From Eggerthellaceae bacterium UBA3686 (GTDB lineage Bacteria; Actinomycetota; Coriobacteriia; Coriobacteriales; Eggerthellaceae), in the NCBI GenBank assembly GCA_002371495.1, contig DFIX01000048.1, positions 1 to 64,000 on the forward strand: a stretch of 64,000 nt of DNA, read 5' to 3'. This document shows, one piece after another, positions 8,281 to 17,367 of the stretch. The notes below the pieces were generated by a model. The model searched no databases, was not told the DNA's origin, and worked only from the letters and a program-made list of their open reading frames with translations. The position numbers were made by a program, and so were the translations under genes. Position 1 is the stretch's first letter; the number at the start of each line of letters is the position of its first letter.

Positions 8281-9582
8281 TTACAGGTCGCGGAAATGAA
8301 ACGAGCGCTTGCCGGTCGCGTAATCGCCCACGATGTGGCCATGACCCTCGAGCTCGTACTTGTAGGTGACCAAGCCCTCGAGGCCCACGGGTCCGCGGGC
8401 GTGCAACTTGGAAGTGCTGATACCCACCTCGGCACCGAAACCGTAACGGAAGCCGTCGGCAAAGCGCGTCGAGCAGTTGCGGTACACGCCCGCCGAGTCG
8501 ACGAGCTGCATGAAACGAGCCGCCGCAGCATCGTCTTCGGCCATGATAGCGTCGGTATGGTGCGATCCGTAGCGGTTTATGTGCTCGATCGCCTCGTCGA
8601 TACTGTCGACCACCTTGACCGACACGATGAGGTCCAGATACTCGGTCGCCCAATCCTCATCGGTTGCAGGCTTGCATTCGGCAAGCTCCTGGGCGGCGGC
8701 ATCGCCCCGCAGCTCGATTCCAGCTGCAACGCACGCCTCGGCAAGGCGCGGCATAAGCAAAGGCGCGATGGTGCGGTGCACGAGCAGCGTCTCGACCGCG
8801 TTGCAGGCAGCCGTGTACTGCGTCTTGGCATCGATGATCACAGGGATAGCCACGTCCAGGTCTGCCGATTCGTCAACGTAAATGTGGCAGATGCCGTCGG
8901 CATGCCCCATGACCGGAATGCGGGTATTGTCCATGATGTAGCGCACGAAGGCGTTTGATCCGCGCGGAATCAGCAGGTCGACAGAATCGTCGCAGGCCAA
9001 AAGCTTGCCGATATCTTCGCGCGCTTCGACCTGCAACATGCAGGATGCAGGCATGCCGGCAGCGACAGCTGCATCATGGATAAGCTCGAACAACACCTTG
9101 TTCGTACGGGCCGTCTCGCTGCCGCCTTTCAAAATCGAGCAGTTGCCGCTTTTCAGGCACAGCGTCGATATCTGCACGAGCGCGTCGGGGCGTGCCTCGA
9201 AGATGACGCCGATAACGCCAATGGGGCATGCGATGCGCTTCAACCGAAGACCCTCGTCGAGCTCGCGGTCGAGCAAGACAGCGCCAACGGGGTCGGATAA
9301 CGAAATCAAATCGTTTATACCTGCGACCACATCGTCAAGCTTATGCTGGTCAAAGCGCAGACGCTTGATAACAGCGGGAGCCACGCCCGCCTCTTCGGCT
9401 GCCTTCACATCCGCTTCATTGGCCTCGAAGATCTGATCAGCATGAGCGACAAGCGAATCCTTGGCCGCAGCAAGCGCAGCGTTGCGCACCGAAAGCGAGC
9501 TTGCCGCCACCTGTGGACTCTCGAGCTTCATCTGCCGTGCTGCCACCGCAATTTCAACCTGCTCGTTAGAAGCGCCTGACAT
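8281..9582 (-). CDS. proA: Glutamate-5-semialdehyde dehydrogenase (gamma-glutamyl phosphate reductase)
   Basis: NADPH-dependent reduction of gamma-glutamyl phosphate, the second step of proline synthesis, in the cytoplasm. The 433 residues match the usual ProA length. Recognisable segments are the cofactor-binding region PIGVIGVIFEARPDA (120-134), KGGSE (152-156), the catalytic Cys260 in QYTAACNAVETLLVH, and the C-terminal GAEVGISTSKLHARGPVGLE. No proB lies next to it here, which is unusual but not rare. It is flanked by two copies of the ACCAGGTA repeat. Confidence 0.96.
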   Translation of the reverse strand: MSGASNEQVEIAVAARQMKLESPQVAASSLSVRNAALAAAKDSLVAHADQIFEANEADVKAAEEAGVAPAVIKRLRFDQHKLDDVVAGINDLISLSDPVGAVLLDRELDEGLRLKRIACPIGVIGVIFEARPDALVQISTLCLKSGNCSILKGGSETARTNKVLFELIHDAAVAAGMPASCMLQVEAREDIGKLLACDDSVDLLIPRGSNAFVRYIMDNTRIPVMGHADGICHIYVDESADLDVAIPVIIDAKTQYTAACNAVETLLVHRTIAPLLMPRLAEACVAAGIELRGDAAAQELAECKPATDEDWATEYLDLIVSVKVVDSIDEAIEHINRYGSHHTDAIMAEDDAAAARFMQLVDSAGVYRNCSTRFADGFRYGFGAEVGISTSKLHARGPVGLEGLVTYKYELEGHGHIVGDYATGKRSFHFRDL

Positions 9583-9620
9583 CGTGGCCTCCTCGCTGAC
9601 AAAGATACCGATAATGATTC

Positions 9621-9675
9621 AGTCTACCAGGTAAGGCGGCTCATTGCACACAATGAGCCGCTTACCAGGCAGACT
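9621..9675. repeat. Large near-perfect inverted repeat between proA and ahbABD
   Basis: Two arms of about 25 nt, CAGGTAAGGCGGCTCATTG and CAATGAGCCGCTTACCAGG, are separated by CACA. The outer ends AGTCT and AGACT also pair. It follows the ahbABD stop on the minus strand but has no T-tract, so a simple terminator role is uncertain. Single arms recur at 8228 and 38081. Confidence 0.8.
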
Positions 9676-9681
9676 GACGTA

Positions 9682-11991
9682 TTAGGCGAAGTACACTGGC
9701 AGCTCTTTCTTGAATTCCCTCGTCGAGACGAGTACGCGGGCTTCCAAGCCGCTGAGCTCCCTCATTTGCGAAACGAACTCTTCGAGCTCGTCTTGGGTCT
9801 TGGCATGCACCATCGTGTACAGGTTGTACGGCCATTTCTCGGAATAGGGGCGGCAATAGCAATGCGATACGTAGGGCATGTGCGCAAACAGATGCCCCAC
9901 CTCGACGATGCGCTCTTCGGGAACGTTCCACACGGTCATCCCGTTGAAGGCGTACCCGAGGTTCTGATGGCGCACGAACGCGCCGAAGCGGCGCACGAGG
10001 CCCTCCGATTTCCATTGCTGCAAACGCGCGATGATGCGCGCCTCGTCGACCTCTTCGCCAATCTGGTCTGCAACAAAGCGCGCGGCATCCTGGAAAGGAT
10101 GCTCGGCGGGCGCGTCCTTAGAAGCCCAGCGCACGAGTGCTACATCAAAAGGATCTCTCACATCGAATGACAACTTGCCGAAGGCCCTGCGATGGGCATG
10201 CTCGGCTCGCTCGGCGAGCTCGGGCGAGCACGTCGCCCCACTTCCATGCCCCGAACCGCCATGGCACGACATCCCATGGCCCGACGCTCCAGAATGCGCG
10301 TGCATAGGCGCCAAGGGCGCGACTTTGCGTTCCTGCCCGTGCTTGCTGAAATCAACCCGGATCTTGAACATGGCGGTAACGGGCAGGTTCAAGATGTCAT
10401 CGCATCCCGTTTCCGCAGCGACCTCTTCGACGAGCTCGGCCAGGCGCTCGTTCGACGGAGCGATTGCGGTAAACCAGATGTTGAACTCGGCCTCGCGCAG
10501 ATAGTTATGCGTCACCTCGGGATGCGCGCTTATCAGCTCGGCAGCGCGGTCGACGGCATCCTGCCCGCCCGTAACCCTTACGGCCACGAGCGTCGAGGTG
10601 TAACCGAGTTTCTTCGAAGCAATCGAGGCGCAGACCTGTCGGATCGTACCGTCGGCGCGAAGCGACTCGACTGTCGAAAGAACCTGTTCGCGCGAAAGCC
10701 CCAACCGCTCTGCTAGTTCTCCGTACGGATCGCTTACCAGCGGAAACTCGCTTTGGATCTCTTCGAGCACGCGGCGGCGCGCCTCCTTGCGCGGTACATA
10801 GGCGCAATACGGCTCCTCGGCCAGGTAATCACCCGTCGCAGCCAAGGCACGCGCCCTGCAACCGCCGCAGACGCCCTTGTATTCGCACGCACCGCACTTG
10901 CCTTTGAGTCGATCGTAATGCCGCAGGTCATTGAATACCGGCGACTTCTCCCAAATCTCGTAGAACGGGGTCTCCTTGACATTGCCCAGCTGCATGTCGA
11001 AATACCCGCACGGCTGCACATCGCCCACATGGCTGATGAAAACGAATGTTATGCCGCCTAAACACCCGCGCGTCATGGCCTCCATGCCGTAGGTCTCGGG
11101 CGTGACCTCGCGCCCCTCTTGGGCGCAGAGCTGTCTGATGATGCGGTAATACTGCGGCGCATCGGTCGGCTTGAAATGCATCGGGCTCGTCTTCTGACAA
11201 TGATATGCCCAGGTGAGCACCTCTTCGTACTCGTCCGGCGTCAACTCGACGTCAACCAGGTCCTCACCGCGGCCCGTCGGAACCAGCAGGAAGGGATGGA
11301 ACGCGGCAGCGCCTTCGGAAAGCGCCAGCTCGTGCATCTGGTCGACCAGGTGGTTGTTCATCTTGGTGATCGTTGTGTTAACCTGCACGCCCACACCATG
11401 TGCGCGCAGGTTGCGCATGCCCTCGATCGTCTCGGCAAACGCGCCCTCTTTGCCGCGGAACGCGTCCTGACCGGCCGCATCGGGAAAATCGAGCGAGACC
11501 GACACGCGCGGAATGCCGTGCTCGGCGATCTTGCGCGCGCATTCGTCGTCGATGAGCGTGCCGTTGGTGCCGATGACGGGGTGAAGGCCCTTCTCGTGAG
11601 CATAATCGATGATGTCCCAGATATCGTCGCGCATGAGCGGCTCACCGCCCGTAAGGATCAGAATGGGATCGGTGATGCTCGCAATGTCGTCGATGACCTG
11701 CTTGCATTCGTCAAGCGAAAGCTCGCCGGGGTACGGCTCGCAATGAGCCGCCGCGCGGCAATGGGCGCAGGCCAGGTTGCAGCTGCGCGTGATCTCCCAC
11801 GCCACGATGCGCGGCGCCTTTATGCCGGTGCGCTCTTCGAACGCCTTGGCCGCCGCTCCGATGCCCGGCCGGTACGACCGTCCCGAACCCGTATGTCCAC
11901 CCGGATGTCCACCAGGGTGCCCGCCGGGATGGCCCACCCCATGCGGGTGCCCGCCCGGGTGCCTGCTACGGTTGACTTGGCTCTCTTCCAT
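9682..11991 (-). CDS. Fused heme-biosynthesis enzyme: radical SAM AhbD plus two siroheme decarboxylase (AhbA/AhbB) domains
   Basis: One chain of 769 residues that seems to join three enzymes of the siroheme-dependent heme pathway. Residues 1-36 are His/Gly rich with HPGG repeats. Residues about 60-410 are a radical SAM domain (CNLACAHC, Cys71/75/78; ILTGGEP) with a SPASM-like Cys cluster (CGACEYKGVCGGC), most like AhbD, the Fe-coproporphyrin III decarboxylase. Two Lrp/AsnC-type siroheme decarboxylase domains follow (about 425-570 with THNYLREAEFNIWFT; about 615-765 with SHCYCRPYSEKWPYNLYTM), linked by another His/Gly-rich stretch. Usually ahbA, ahbB and ahbD are separate genes. The ATG has GAGGAG 8 nt upstream. 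A NirJ-type d1-heme role is less likely because ahbC is adjacent and no nirS or nirF is seen. Confidence 0.88.
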   Translation of the reverse strand: MEESQVNRSRHPGGHPHGVGHPGGHPGGHPGGHTGSGRSYRPGIGAAAKAFEERTGIKAPRIVAWEITRSCNLACAHCRAAAHCEPYPGELSLDECKQVIDDIASITDPILILTGGEPLMRDDIWDIIDYAHEKGLHPVIGTNGTLIDDECARKIAEHGIPRVSVSLDFPDAAGQDAFRGKEGAFAETIEGMRNLRAHGVGVQVNTTITKMNNHLVDQMHELALSEGAAAFHPFLLVPTGRGEDLVDVELTPDEYEEVLTWAYHCQKTSPMHFKPTDAPQYYRIIRQLCAQEGREVTPETYGMEAMTRGCLGGITFVFISHVGDVQPCGYFDMQLGNVKETPFYEIWEKSPVFNDLRHYDRLKGKCGACEYKGVCGGCRARALAATGDYLAEEPYCAYVPRKEARRRVLEEIQSEFPLVSDPYGELAERLGLSREQVLSTVESLRADGTIRQVCASIASKKLGYTSTLVAVRVTGGQDAVDRAAELISAHPEVTHNYLREAEFNIWFTAIAPSNERLAELVEEVAAETGCDDILNLPVTAMFKIRVDFSKHGQERKVAPLAPMHAHSGASGHGMSCHGGSGHGSGATCSPELAERAEHAHRRAFGKLSFDVRDPFDVALVRWASKDAPAEHPFQDAARFVADQIGEEVDEARIIARLQQWKSEGLVRRFGAFVRHQNLGYAFNGMTVWNVPEERIVEVGHLFAHMPYVSHCYCRPYSEKWPYNLYTMVHAKTQDELEEFVSQMRELSGLEARVLVSTREFKKELPVYFA

Positions 11992-12062
11992 TCAAAAAAC
12001 TCCTCGCGCAAATCGCGGTAACGCTTTCAAGACCATCTTGCATCGTCGTCCCTGATAACGGA

Positions 12063-12172
12063 GCGAATCTGCAGATGGGGGCGTGACATCGGCGATTCTG
12101 CAGGCACTGTTCCTGTATTTCACATCAGTTAGCCGAAGCCAAGCCGATGCGCGCCCCCATCTGCAGATTCGC
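12063..12172. repeat. 110-bp hairpin element, copy 1 (ahbC-ahbABD gap)
   Basis: Perfect 21-bp outer arms (12063-12083 and 12152-12172, beginning GCGAATCTGCAG) enclose a 68-nt core. Inside it CATCGGC and GCCGATG form a second 7-bp stem. The loop carries GCGATTCTGCAG, CACTGTTCCTGT and CGAAGCCAAGC, shared with the copies at 17368, 17639 and 51920. The arm sequence is different in each copy. Confidence 0.9.
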
Positions 12173-12212
12173 GTGACGCCAAGGCTTGCTGCCCTGCCGG
12201 CGGCGAGGCTGC

Positions 12213-13451
12213 CTATCCCTCCACGGGCCGCTCCAACACCGGGGACGGATCGTCCGCATGCGGCGCGATCTCCTCGTCGGTCAGGTAGCACGCCGGGTCC
12301 GGCGCCCAAAGATCGCCCGTGGCTGCCTCGGCCCGCACGCGGAAGTTTCCGCCGCAGATGTCAAGGAACCGACAGGTACGGCAGCGCCCCTTCACGAACG
12401 GCCGCTTGTCCTTGAGCCGATACATGAGCTCGCTCTGCTCGGTCGTGCGACTCACGTCCGTCCAAATCTGGCTGAACGGGCGGTCTTTGACGTTGCCGAA
12501 GCTGAAGTGACGCCAGAACTGGTCAGCGTACACCTCGCCGTCCCAGCTAACGCACGATATGCCGTTGCCAGTTGAATTGCCTTGGTTCCATTGCAGCAGC
12601 TGCATGACCTTGGCGGCTCGTTCCGGATCTTCCTTCTGAAGCTCCATATATATGTAAGGGGCATCGGCGTGGTTGTCGACTGTCAGGATCTCGGGCGTGC
12701 CGCCCTCGTCGAACCACTCCTTGGTGCGGTCCATAATCAGACGCACGACCGCGCGCGTCTGCTCGTGAGTCAAATCCAAATCCATCATCTTTGACCCGCG
12801 CCCGGTATAGACCAGGTGGTAGAAGCAAGCCCTCTGGATCTCGTATTCGCGCATGATGTCGAACACGTCGTCGACTTCGGTGTAATTAAGCTTGTTGATG
12901 GTGAAGCGCAGGCCCACCTTGATGCCAGCAGCCTTGGCGTTGGCCACGCCTTCCATCGAGCGGTCGAATGCACCGGCGACACCGCGGAACGCATCGTGGG
13001 TTTCGCGCTTGCCGTCGATCGAAATGCCCACGTACGAAAGCCCCACATCGGCGAATTGCCGGGCAAGCTCGGGCGTAATGAGCGTGCCGTTGGTCGAGAT
13101 TACCACGCGCATGCCGGCTTGCTTGGCGTAATGCATCAGCTCGAGCAAATCCTCGCGCACGCATGGTTCGCCACCGCTGAACAGCAGCACCGGCGCGCCG
13201 AATGCAGCCAGGTCGTCGATCATGGCCTTGGCCTCGTCGGTCGAAAGCTGATCGTACTTATGGGCGTCAGAGCCTGCATAGCAGTGCTGGCAACGCAGGT
13301 TGCAGGTCTTCGTGCAGTTCCACACGACGACCGGCTTCTTGTCCTTCGAGAACTGCAGCAGACCGCTCGGCAGCTCCTTGGAGCGCCTCTTGTAGCGCAG
13401 CACGTCGGCGGGCTCGACGGCCCCGCAGTAAAGCTTAGAAATGCCAATCAC
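12213..13451 (-). CDS. ahbC: Radical SAM 12,18-didecarboxysiroheme deacetylase AhbC
   Basis: A radical SAM enzyme of 412 residues that removes the acetate side chains of 12,18-didecarboxysiroheme to give Fe-coproporphyrin III. The N-terminus MIGISKLYCG and WNCTKTCNLRCQHC (Cys50/54/57 bind the 4Fe-4S cluster) are characteristic of the AhbC/NirJ group. A C-terminal SPASM-like Cys set (CRTCRFLDICGGNFRVRAEA) would hold a second cluster. It is upstream of the AhbD-A-B fusion on the same strand, so the two genes together can supply all steps from siroheme to heme. The start is GTG with GAGAGGG about 8 nt upstream. A strong promoter lies at 13502-13530. Confidence 0.92.
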   Translation of the reverse strand: MIGISKLYCGAVEPADVLRYKRRSKELPSGLLQFSKDKKPVVVWNCTKTCNLRCQHCYAGSDAHKYDQLSTDEAKAMIDDLAAFGAPVLLFSGGEPCVREDLLELMHYAKQAGMRVVISTNGTLITPELARQFADVGLSYVGISIDGKRETHDAFRGVAGAFDRSMEGVANAKAAGIKVGLRFTINKLNYTEVDDVFDIMREYEIQRACFYHLVYTGRGSKMMDLDLTHEQTRAVVRLIMDRTKEWFDEGGTPEILTVDNHADAPYIYMELQKEDPERAAKVMQLLQWNQGNSTGNGISCVSWDGEVYADQFWRHFSFGNVKDRPFSQIWTDVSRTTEQSELMYRLKDKRPFVKGRCRTCRFLDICGGNFRVRAEAATGDLWAPDPACYLTDEEIAPHADDPSPVLERPVEG

Positions 13452-13501
13452 GAATAAACCCTCTCGTATAACTCTGCCTAAACGGCAAAAACCCGAAGCA
13501 T

Positions 13502-13530
13502 ATAGTAGACGAGCAGCCCTAAAACTGTAA
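13502..13530 (-). promoter_or_regulatory. Sigma-70-like promoter of ahbC
   Basis: On the minus strand TTACAG (13530-13525), a 17-nt spacer and TACTAT (13507-13502). Transcription would start about 45 nt upstream of the ahbC GTG and could run into the AhbD-A-B gene through the 110-bp element. Confidence 0.6.
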
Positions 13531-13712
13531 CTACGGAAATTGATAGTCTTAAGTTTTACCAGTTCAAAGCTGCTATTGGTCTAATGGCCATTTCATGTGT
13601 CCACACATTTACACCAAAGGTAACCCGTTGCGCGCGATAAAACAATCCGCGATGACGCACCCAGGGAAACAAACGCAAAAAGGCAGGGACCGACGTGCCG
13701 GGACCGTCGAGA

Positions 13713-15314
13713 TCACTGCACGAACTCGATAAGCTCGTTTCGGGAATGCACATCGAGCTTGCGGTACAGGTTCTTCTGGTGGAAGCGTACGGTGCTTTCG
13801 GAGACGACGAGCTTCTCGGCAATGTAGCCGCACGAGAAGCCCTGCACCGTCAGGAAACCGACCTCGGACTCGCGCGGTGTGAGGCCGTATTCGACCGAAA
13901 GATCGTCGATTCGTTTCTGCAGGAACGCGAGCGGATCGGCTGGCGCGGCACTGGCTTCGGGCTTATCGGGCCCGAGTTCCGGGCCTTCTTCGCCGGCTTC
14001 CAGCTTAAGCGCCCCTTCGCCGCCATCGCCCATGCCAGCACTTTTCGACAACTGTTCAGCACCGGTCTCGGTGATTCCCGGAATATCGCCTTGGCCGAGC
14101 AGTGCCCGATAGGCGGCCAGCGTCGAGAAGAACACGACGCACAGGGCAATGGCCGCGATACCGGCAACCCCGCCGAGATTCTGCATGCTATGGGGAAGCG
14201 CGCCGCCCACGGCATCGCCGAGCATGGCCGCCAGCGACCCGTTCGCGAAAAAGAGCACGACACCGGCCAAAAACGAACGTGGAATACGCATCGCCGAGAA
14301 CAACGAGGAGAAAACCGGCCAATGCAGGAAGTGCGCACAGAACACCGTCGCCAGCATGAAGCCGACGCCCACCCGAATGAAGTCCCTGATGGCAAAGCAC
14401 GAGCAGGCAAGCGCCAGAGCCAGCACGGCAAACAGGGGAACCCATACCAGGTGAACCCAGGCACGGCGACGCAATGCGAGGGCGAGCGTTGCCGCAATGC
14501 CCGAACATGCGCCCACACCAAAGGCGATGTAATTTGGTTGCCAATCGTAAAGCCAGGTCAGATGCTGCGCGATTCCGTAAATTGCCGTGCCGACGAAGCT
14601 GCACATCAAAAACATGACCAGGGTCAGCCACGGGACGCGCACGGCCGAGTTCTTGTCGAGCGGTCCATCGGGCGCGCAGCAGGCAAGATCGTGGTCGAGC
14701 AAGATGGCCGAAGCGCCCACCATGAAGGCCGAACCTACCGCGACCAGGAGCGCTAACGCCCAATCGATGCGCGGAACGCCCATGATTATGGCTCCTGACA
14801 CTGCCAAACCCGCAAGCGTCGAGACCACGATGACTTTGACGCTCTGCTTACTCAGCAGGAGCAGCCACACATACATGAGCATGGCAGCAGAGGCCCCTCC
14901 CACAAGCGCCACGACCCAGCCGAACGCACCCGAGGAATCTACTGCGAACACAATAGCGGACGCAATGGCCCCGACCGAAGCGAGCATGAGCGTTTTGGTA
15001 CCGACTTTAAACCACCTGAACCAGCCAGCCAGCGCCAACACCGCGAACATCGCAAGCGTCGCGCCCGAGCGCAAGCCGTACCAAAGATCGGTGGACTCGA
15101 AGACACCATTCGAGAGGTACCCGACGAAACCGAGCGTCAGCATGCGGGAGTACCCCACCATACAGCCGAAACCGATGGCGAGCAGCGCTAGATTGCGGGC
15201 CGAAACGCCGAGCCCCGCAAAAGCACCTCCAACATCGTTGTTACCCGCAGTGCCCAATCTGGCTTTGCTCCCATACTCGCGCGTCGCAGCACCTGCGTAC
15301 ACCGCCTTCAACAT
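13713..15314 (-). CDS. LuxR-family regulator with a multi-membrane N-terminal half
   Basis: A transcription regulator of 533 residues. The first 400 residues form about 12 hydrophobic segments in an MFS-like arrangement. The C-terminal 60 residues are a LuxR/GerE helix-turn-helix (LTPRESEVGFLTVQGFSCGYIAEKLVVSESTVRFHQKNLYRKL written in part: TPRESEV and VSESTVRFHQKNLYRKL). A variable linker rich in Glu, Gly and Ala joins them. This architecture is strongly expanded in Eggerthellaceae. The membrane part presumably senses a small molecule or transports it, but no ligand can be inferred. It is a single gene, transcribed divergently from the HIT gene. Confidence 0.85.
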   Translation of the reverse strand: MLKAVYAGAATREYGSKARLGTAGNNDVGGAFAGLGVSARNLALLAIGFGCMVGYSRMLTLGFVGYLSNGVFESTDLWYGLRSGATLAMFAVLALAGWFRWFKVGTKTLMLASVGAIASAIVFAVDSSGAFGWVVALVGGASAAMLMYVWLLLLSKQSVKVIVVSTLAGLAVSGAIIMGVPRIDWALALLVAVGSAFMVGASAILLDHDLACCAPDGPLDKNSAVRVPWLTLVMFLMCSFVGTAIYGIAQHLTWLYDWQPNYIAFGVGACSGIAATLALALRRRAWVHLVWVPLFAVLALALACSCFAIRDFIRVGVGFMLATVFCAHFLHWPVFSSLFSAMRIPRSFLAGVVLFFANGSLAAMLGDAVGGALPHSMQNLGGVAGIAAIALCVVFFSTLAAYRALLGQGDIPGITETGAEQLSKSAGMGDGGEGALKLEAGEEGPELGPDKPEASAAPADPLAFLQKRIDDLSVEYGLTPRESEVGFLTVQGFSCGYIAEKLVVSESTVRFHQKNLYRKLDVHSRNELIEFVQ

Positions 15315-15508
15315 GAAGGATAATTATCGCCTAACTGTCCGCCGAGCACTATGGACAATCGCGGAACGGGAATAAACGACAGATTCTGCCACTTGAACAC
15401 ATCTGTGCCATTCGAAGCTTCGTCACATGGATGCAACGTGCCATTGTCTCGGCGCCGACGCAGCCCAAAAGCGCTACACTTTACCTCACCCGAATGAAAG
15501 GACACATC

Positions 15509-15871
15509 ATGAGCGACTGCCTGTTCTGCAAAATCATCGCCGGTGAAATCCCCTCGAAAAAGGTCTACGAAGACGAGGATTTCTACGCATTCGACGATAT
15601 CGAGCCCGAGGCCCCGGTGCACACGCTGGTCATTCCCAAGAAGCATTACGACAATCTGCAGGATGACGTGCCGGCCGAGCTGCTCGGCAAGCTGTGGAAG
15701 ACGATTCCCGAAGTTGCAAAGGAAAAGGGCGTGTACGAATCGGGCTACCGCTCCGTCATCAACACCGGCCCTGATTCGGCGGCAACGGTTAGCCACCTGC
15801 ACGTGCACATCCTAGGCGGCACGAAGATGGGACGCTTCACGTTCGAGGGCTCTCAGCGCCTGGCTGACTAA
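15509..15871 (+). CDS. HIT-family nucleotide hydrolase or transferase
   Basis: A 120-residue histidine-triad protein, HINT-like. The N-terminus CLFCKIIAGEIPSKKVYED and the triad HLHVHILGG near the C-terminus are diagnostic. The two N-terminal cysteines could bind zinc with downstream histidines. Such proteins hydrolyse AMP-linked substrates such as aminoacyl-adenylates; the physiological substrate is unknown. The start is placed at ATG 15509 with GAAAGGA 6 nt upstream; an open frame continues 5' but without family sequence. The next small frame begins 4 nt after the stop. Confidence 0.94.
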   Translation: MSDCLFCKIIAGEIPSKKVYEDEDFYAFDDIEPEAPVHTLVIPKKHYDNLQDDVPAELLGKLWKTIPEVAKEKGVYESGYRSVINTGPDSAATVSHLHVHILGGTKMGRFTFEGSQRLAD

Positions 15872-15875
15872 GCCC

Positions 15876-16067
15876 GTGGGCTACCGCGAAGACGAAAAGC
15901 GCTGGAAGCGCATACAGGACTTGCTGGCCGCCGAAGCTGGCGGCCATGAGCTGCGCCCGGTCGTCTCGCAGCGCACGCTCTTCGGCATACCATCGACCGT
16001 CGAGCAGACCATCGAGCGCATCGTCGCCGAAGACGAAGCCAAGCGCCGGGCCAAGCGCAAAAAGTAG
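15876..16067 (+). CDS. Small basic protein of unknown function
   Basis: A possible 63-residue protein with many Arg, Lys and Glu residues and a basic end (EAKRRAKRKK). It begins with GTG 4 nt after the HIT stop and ends 32 nt before alr, so it would be translated from the same message. The ribosome site is weak. The amino-acid composition looks like a real soluble protein rather than a shadow frame, and no other strand competes here. No family is recognised. Confidence 0.45.
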   Translation: MGYREDEKRWKRIQDLLAAEAGGHELRPVVSQRTLFGIPSTVEQTIERIVAEDEAKRRAKRKK

Positions 16068-16099
16068 AGCTGCTTTCCGAACAGTGAACGAAGGCTGAG

Positions 16100-17269
16100 A
16101 TGTCATCAACTCTTAGAAGAACGTGGGCCGAAATCGACCTTGATGCCCTGCTGCACAACTACCGTACGCTCAAACAGCATATCGGAGAAGGCGTCAAGTT
16201 CGCGGGCATCGTCAAGGCAGACGCCTACGGCCATGGGTCTGTGCAGGTCAGTAGGTGTCTACAAGAAGCAGGCGTCGACTATTTGGCCGTCAGCAGCATC
16301 GACGAAGCCATGGAGCTGCGCGCAAACGGCATAACAAGCCCAATATTGATCTTGGGCCACACGCCGCGCGACCAGGTCAAAAAGCTCATTGAAAACGATA
16401 TAACCCAGACGATCACCTGCGAAGCCAAGGCGATCAACTTTTCGGAAGAGGCTGCGGAGCTCGGCAAGACCCTGAAGGTCCACATAAAGGTCGACACGGG
16501 CATGTCGCGTCTGGGATACCTGTGCGACGGGGACTTCTTCGAGAAAGGTGTCGACGGAATCGTCGAGGCCTGCAACATGCCGGGCATCGAACCCGAGGGC
16601 ATCTTCACGCATTTCGCCATGTCGGACGAAGAGGGCGACGAAGCGCTAGCGTATACGCGCCATCAGCTGCAACTGTTCAAAGACGTCATCGATTCGGTCG
16701 AGCAGAAATGGGGGCACAAGTTTGCCATCAGGCACTGCGCGAACACCGGCGCCACGGCGCGATTCCCCGAAACGCACCTCGACATGGTGCGCCCCGGCCT
16801 TCTGCTGTACGGCTACGGGGACTACGCCCAAGAGCTCGGCCTGGTGCCCACGATGTCGCTGAAAACCGCCGTGCAGACCATCAAGCATTACCCCGCCGGC
16901 ACCAAGGTCAGCTACGGCGGCACCTACACCACCGACCGCAAAACCCGCATGGGCGTGCTGCCCTACGGCTACGCCGACGGCTTCCTGCGTTCGCTTTCGA
17001 ACAAAGCCCAGGTCATGACATCCGAAGGCATAGCAGCCCAATGCGGGCGCATCTGCATGGACATGTGCATGATCGACCTGACCGACAAACCCTCGGTCGG
17101 CGTCGGCTCCGAAGTCGAGATCTTCGGCAAGCACAACCCCATCGAAGAGATGGCGGCGGCAGGCGGTACTATCCCCTACGAGCTGACCTGCGCTGTCAGC
17201 AAGCGCGTCCCCCGCATGTACATCAAGAACGGCAAAGTCATCGAAAAAGAGCTCCTGCTAAGGTTCTGA
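16100..17269 (+). CDS. alr: Alanine racemase
   Basis: PLP-dependent enzyme that interconverts L- and D-alanine for peptidoglycan. The 389 residues fit the family. The PLP lysine is Lys39 in the motif VKADAYGHG. The second catalytic base is the Tyr of KVSYGGTYTT, and GYADGF lies in the C-terminal beta domain. The Arg-rich KTRMGVLPYGYADG segment contacts the phosphate. It follows the HIT gene and the small basic frame on the same strand. Downstream lies a complex array of hairpin elements rather than a simple terminator. Confidence 0.97.
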   Translation: MSSTLRRTWAEIDLDALLHNYRTLKQHIGEGVKFAGIVKADAYGHGSVQVSRCLQEAGVDYLAVSSIDEAMELRANGITSPILILGHTPRDQVKKLIENDITQTITCEAKAINFSEEAAELGKTLKVHIKVDTGMSRLGYLCDGDFFEKGVDGIVEACNMPGIEPEGIFTHFAMSDEEGDEALAYTRHQLQLFKDVIDSVEQKWGHKFAIRHCANTGATARFPETHLDMVRPGLLLYGYGDYAQELGLVPTMSLKTAVQTIKHYPAGTKVSYGGTYTTDRKTRMGVLPYGYADGFLRSLSNKAQVMTSEGIAAQCGRICMDMCMIDLTDKPSVGVGSEVEIFGKHNPIEEMAAAGGTIPYELTCAVSKRVPRMYIKNGKVIEKELLLRF

Positions 17270-17309
17270 GCAGCACAGCTGAGCAGCATCGAATCTCGGC
17301 AATCAACCA

Positions 17310-17337
17310 CCCTGTAGGCAATCGACTGCCTACAGGG
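17310..17337. repeat. Short hairpin CCCTGTAGGCA / TGCCTACAGGG
   Basis: A perfect 11-bp stem with loop ATCGAC directly after alr, followed by CAAACAG. It may work as a terminator without T-tract. A sister hairpin at 17551 has the same loop start and a changed but still paired stem. Confidence 0.7.
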
Positions 17338-17367
17338 CAAACAGTCTATCCAGGAATGTGGCGGACC

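Noticed and set aside
12063..12172. Integron attC-like sites for the 110-bp elements
   Set aside because: Arms do vary as in attC, but the ends lack the GTTRRRY core site, no integrase is near, and the elements do not separate gene cassettes.
9682..13451. Heme d1 (denitrification) genes nirJ and nirDL
   Set aside because: Domain order and the adjacent AhbC-type gene fit the siroheme-to-heme pathway better. No nirS, nirF, nirN or nirE was seen.
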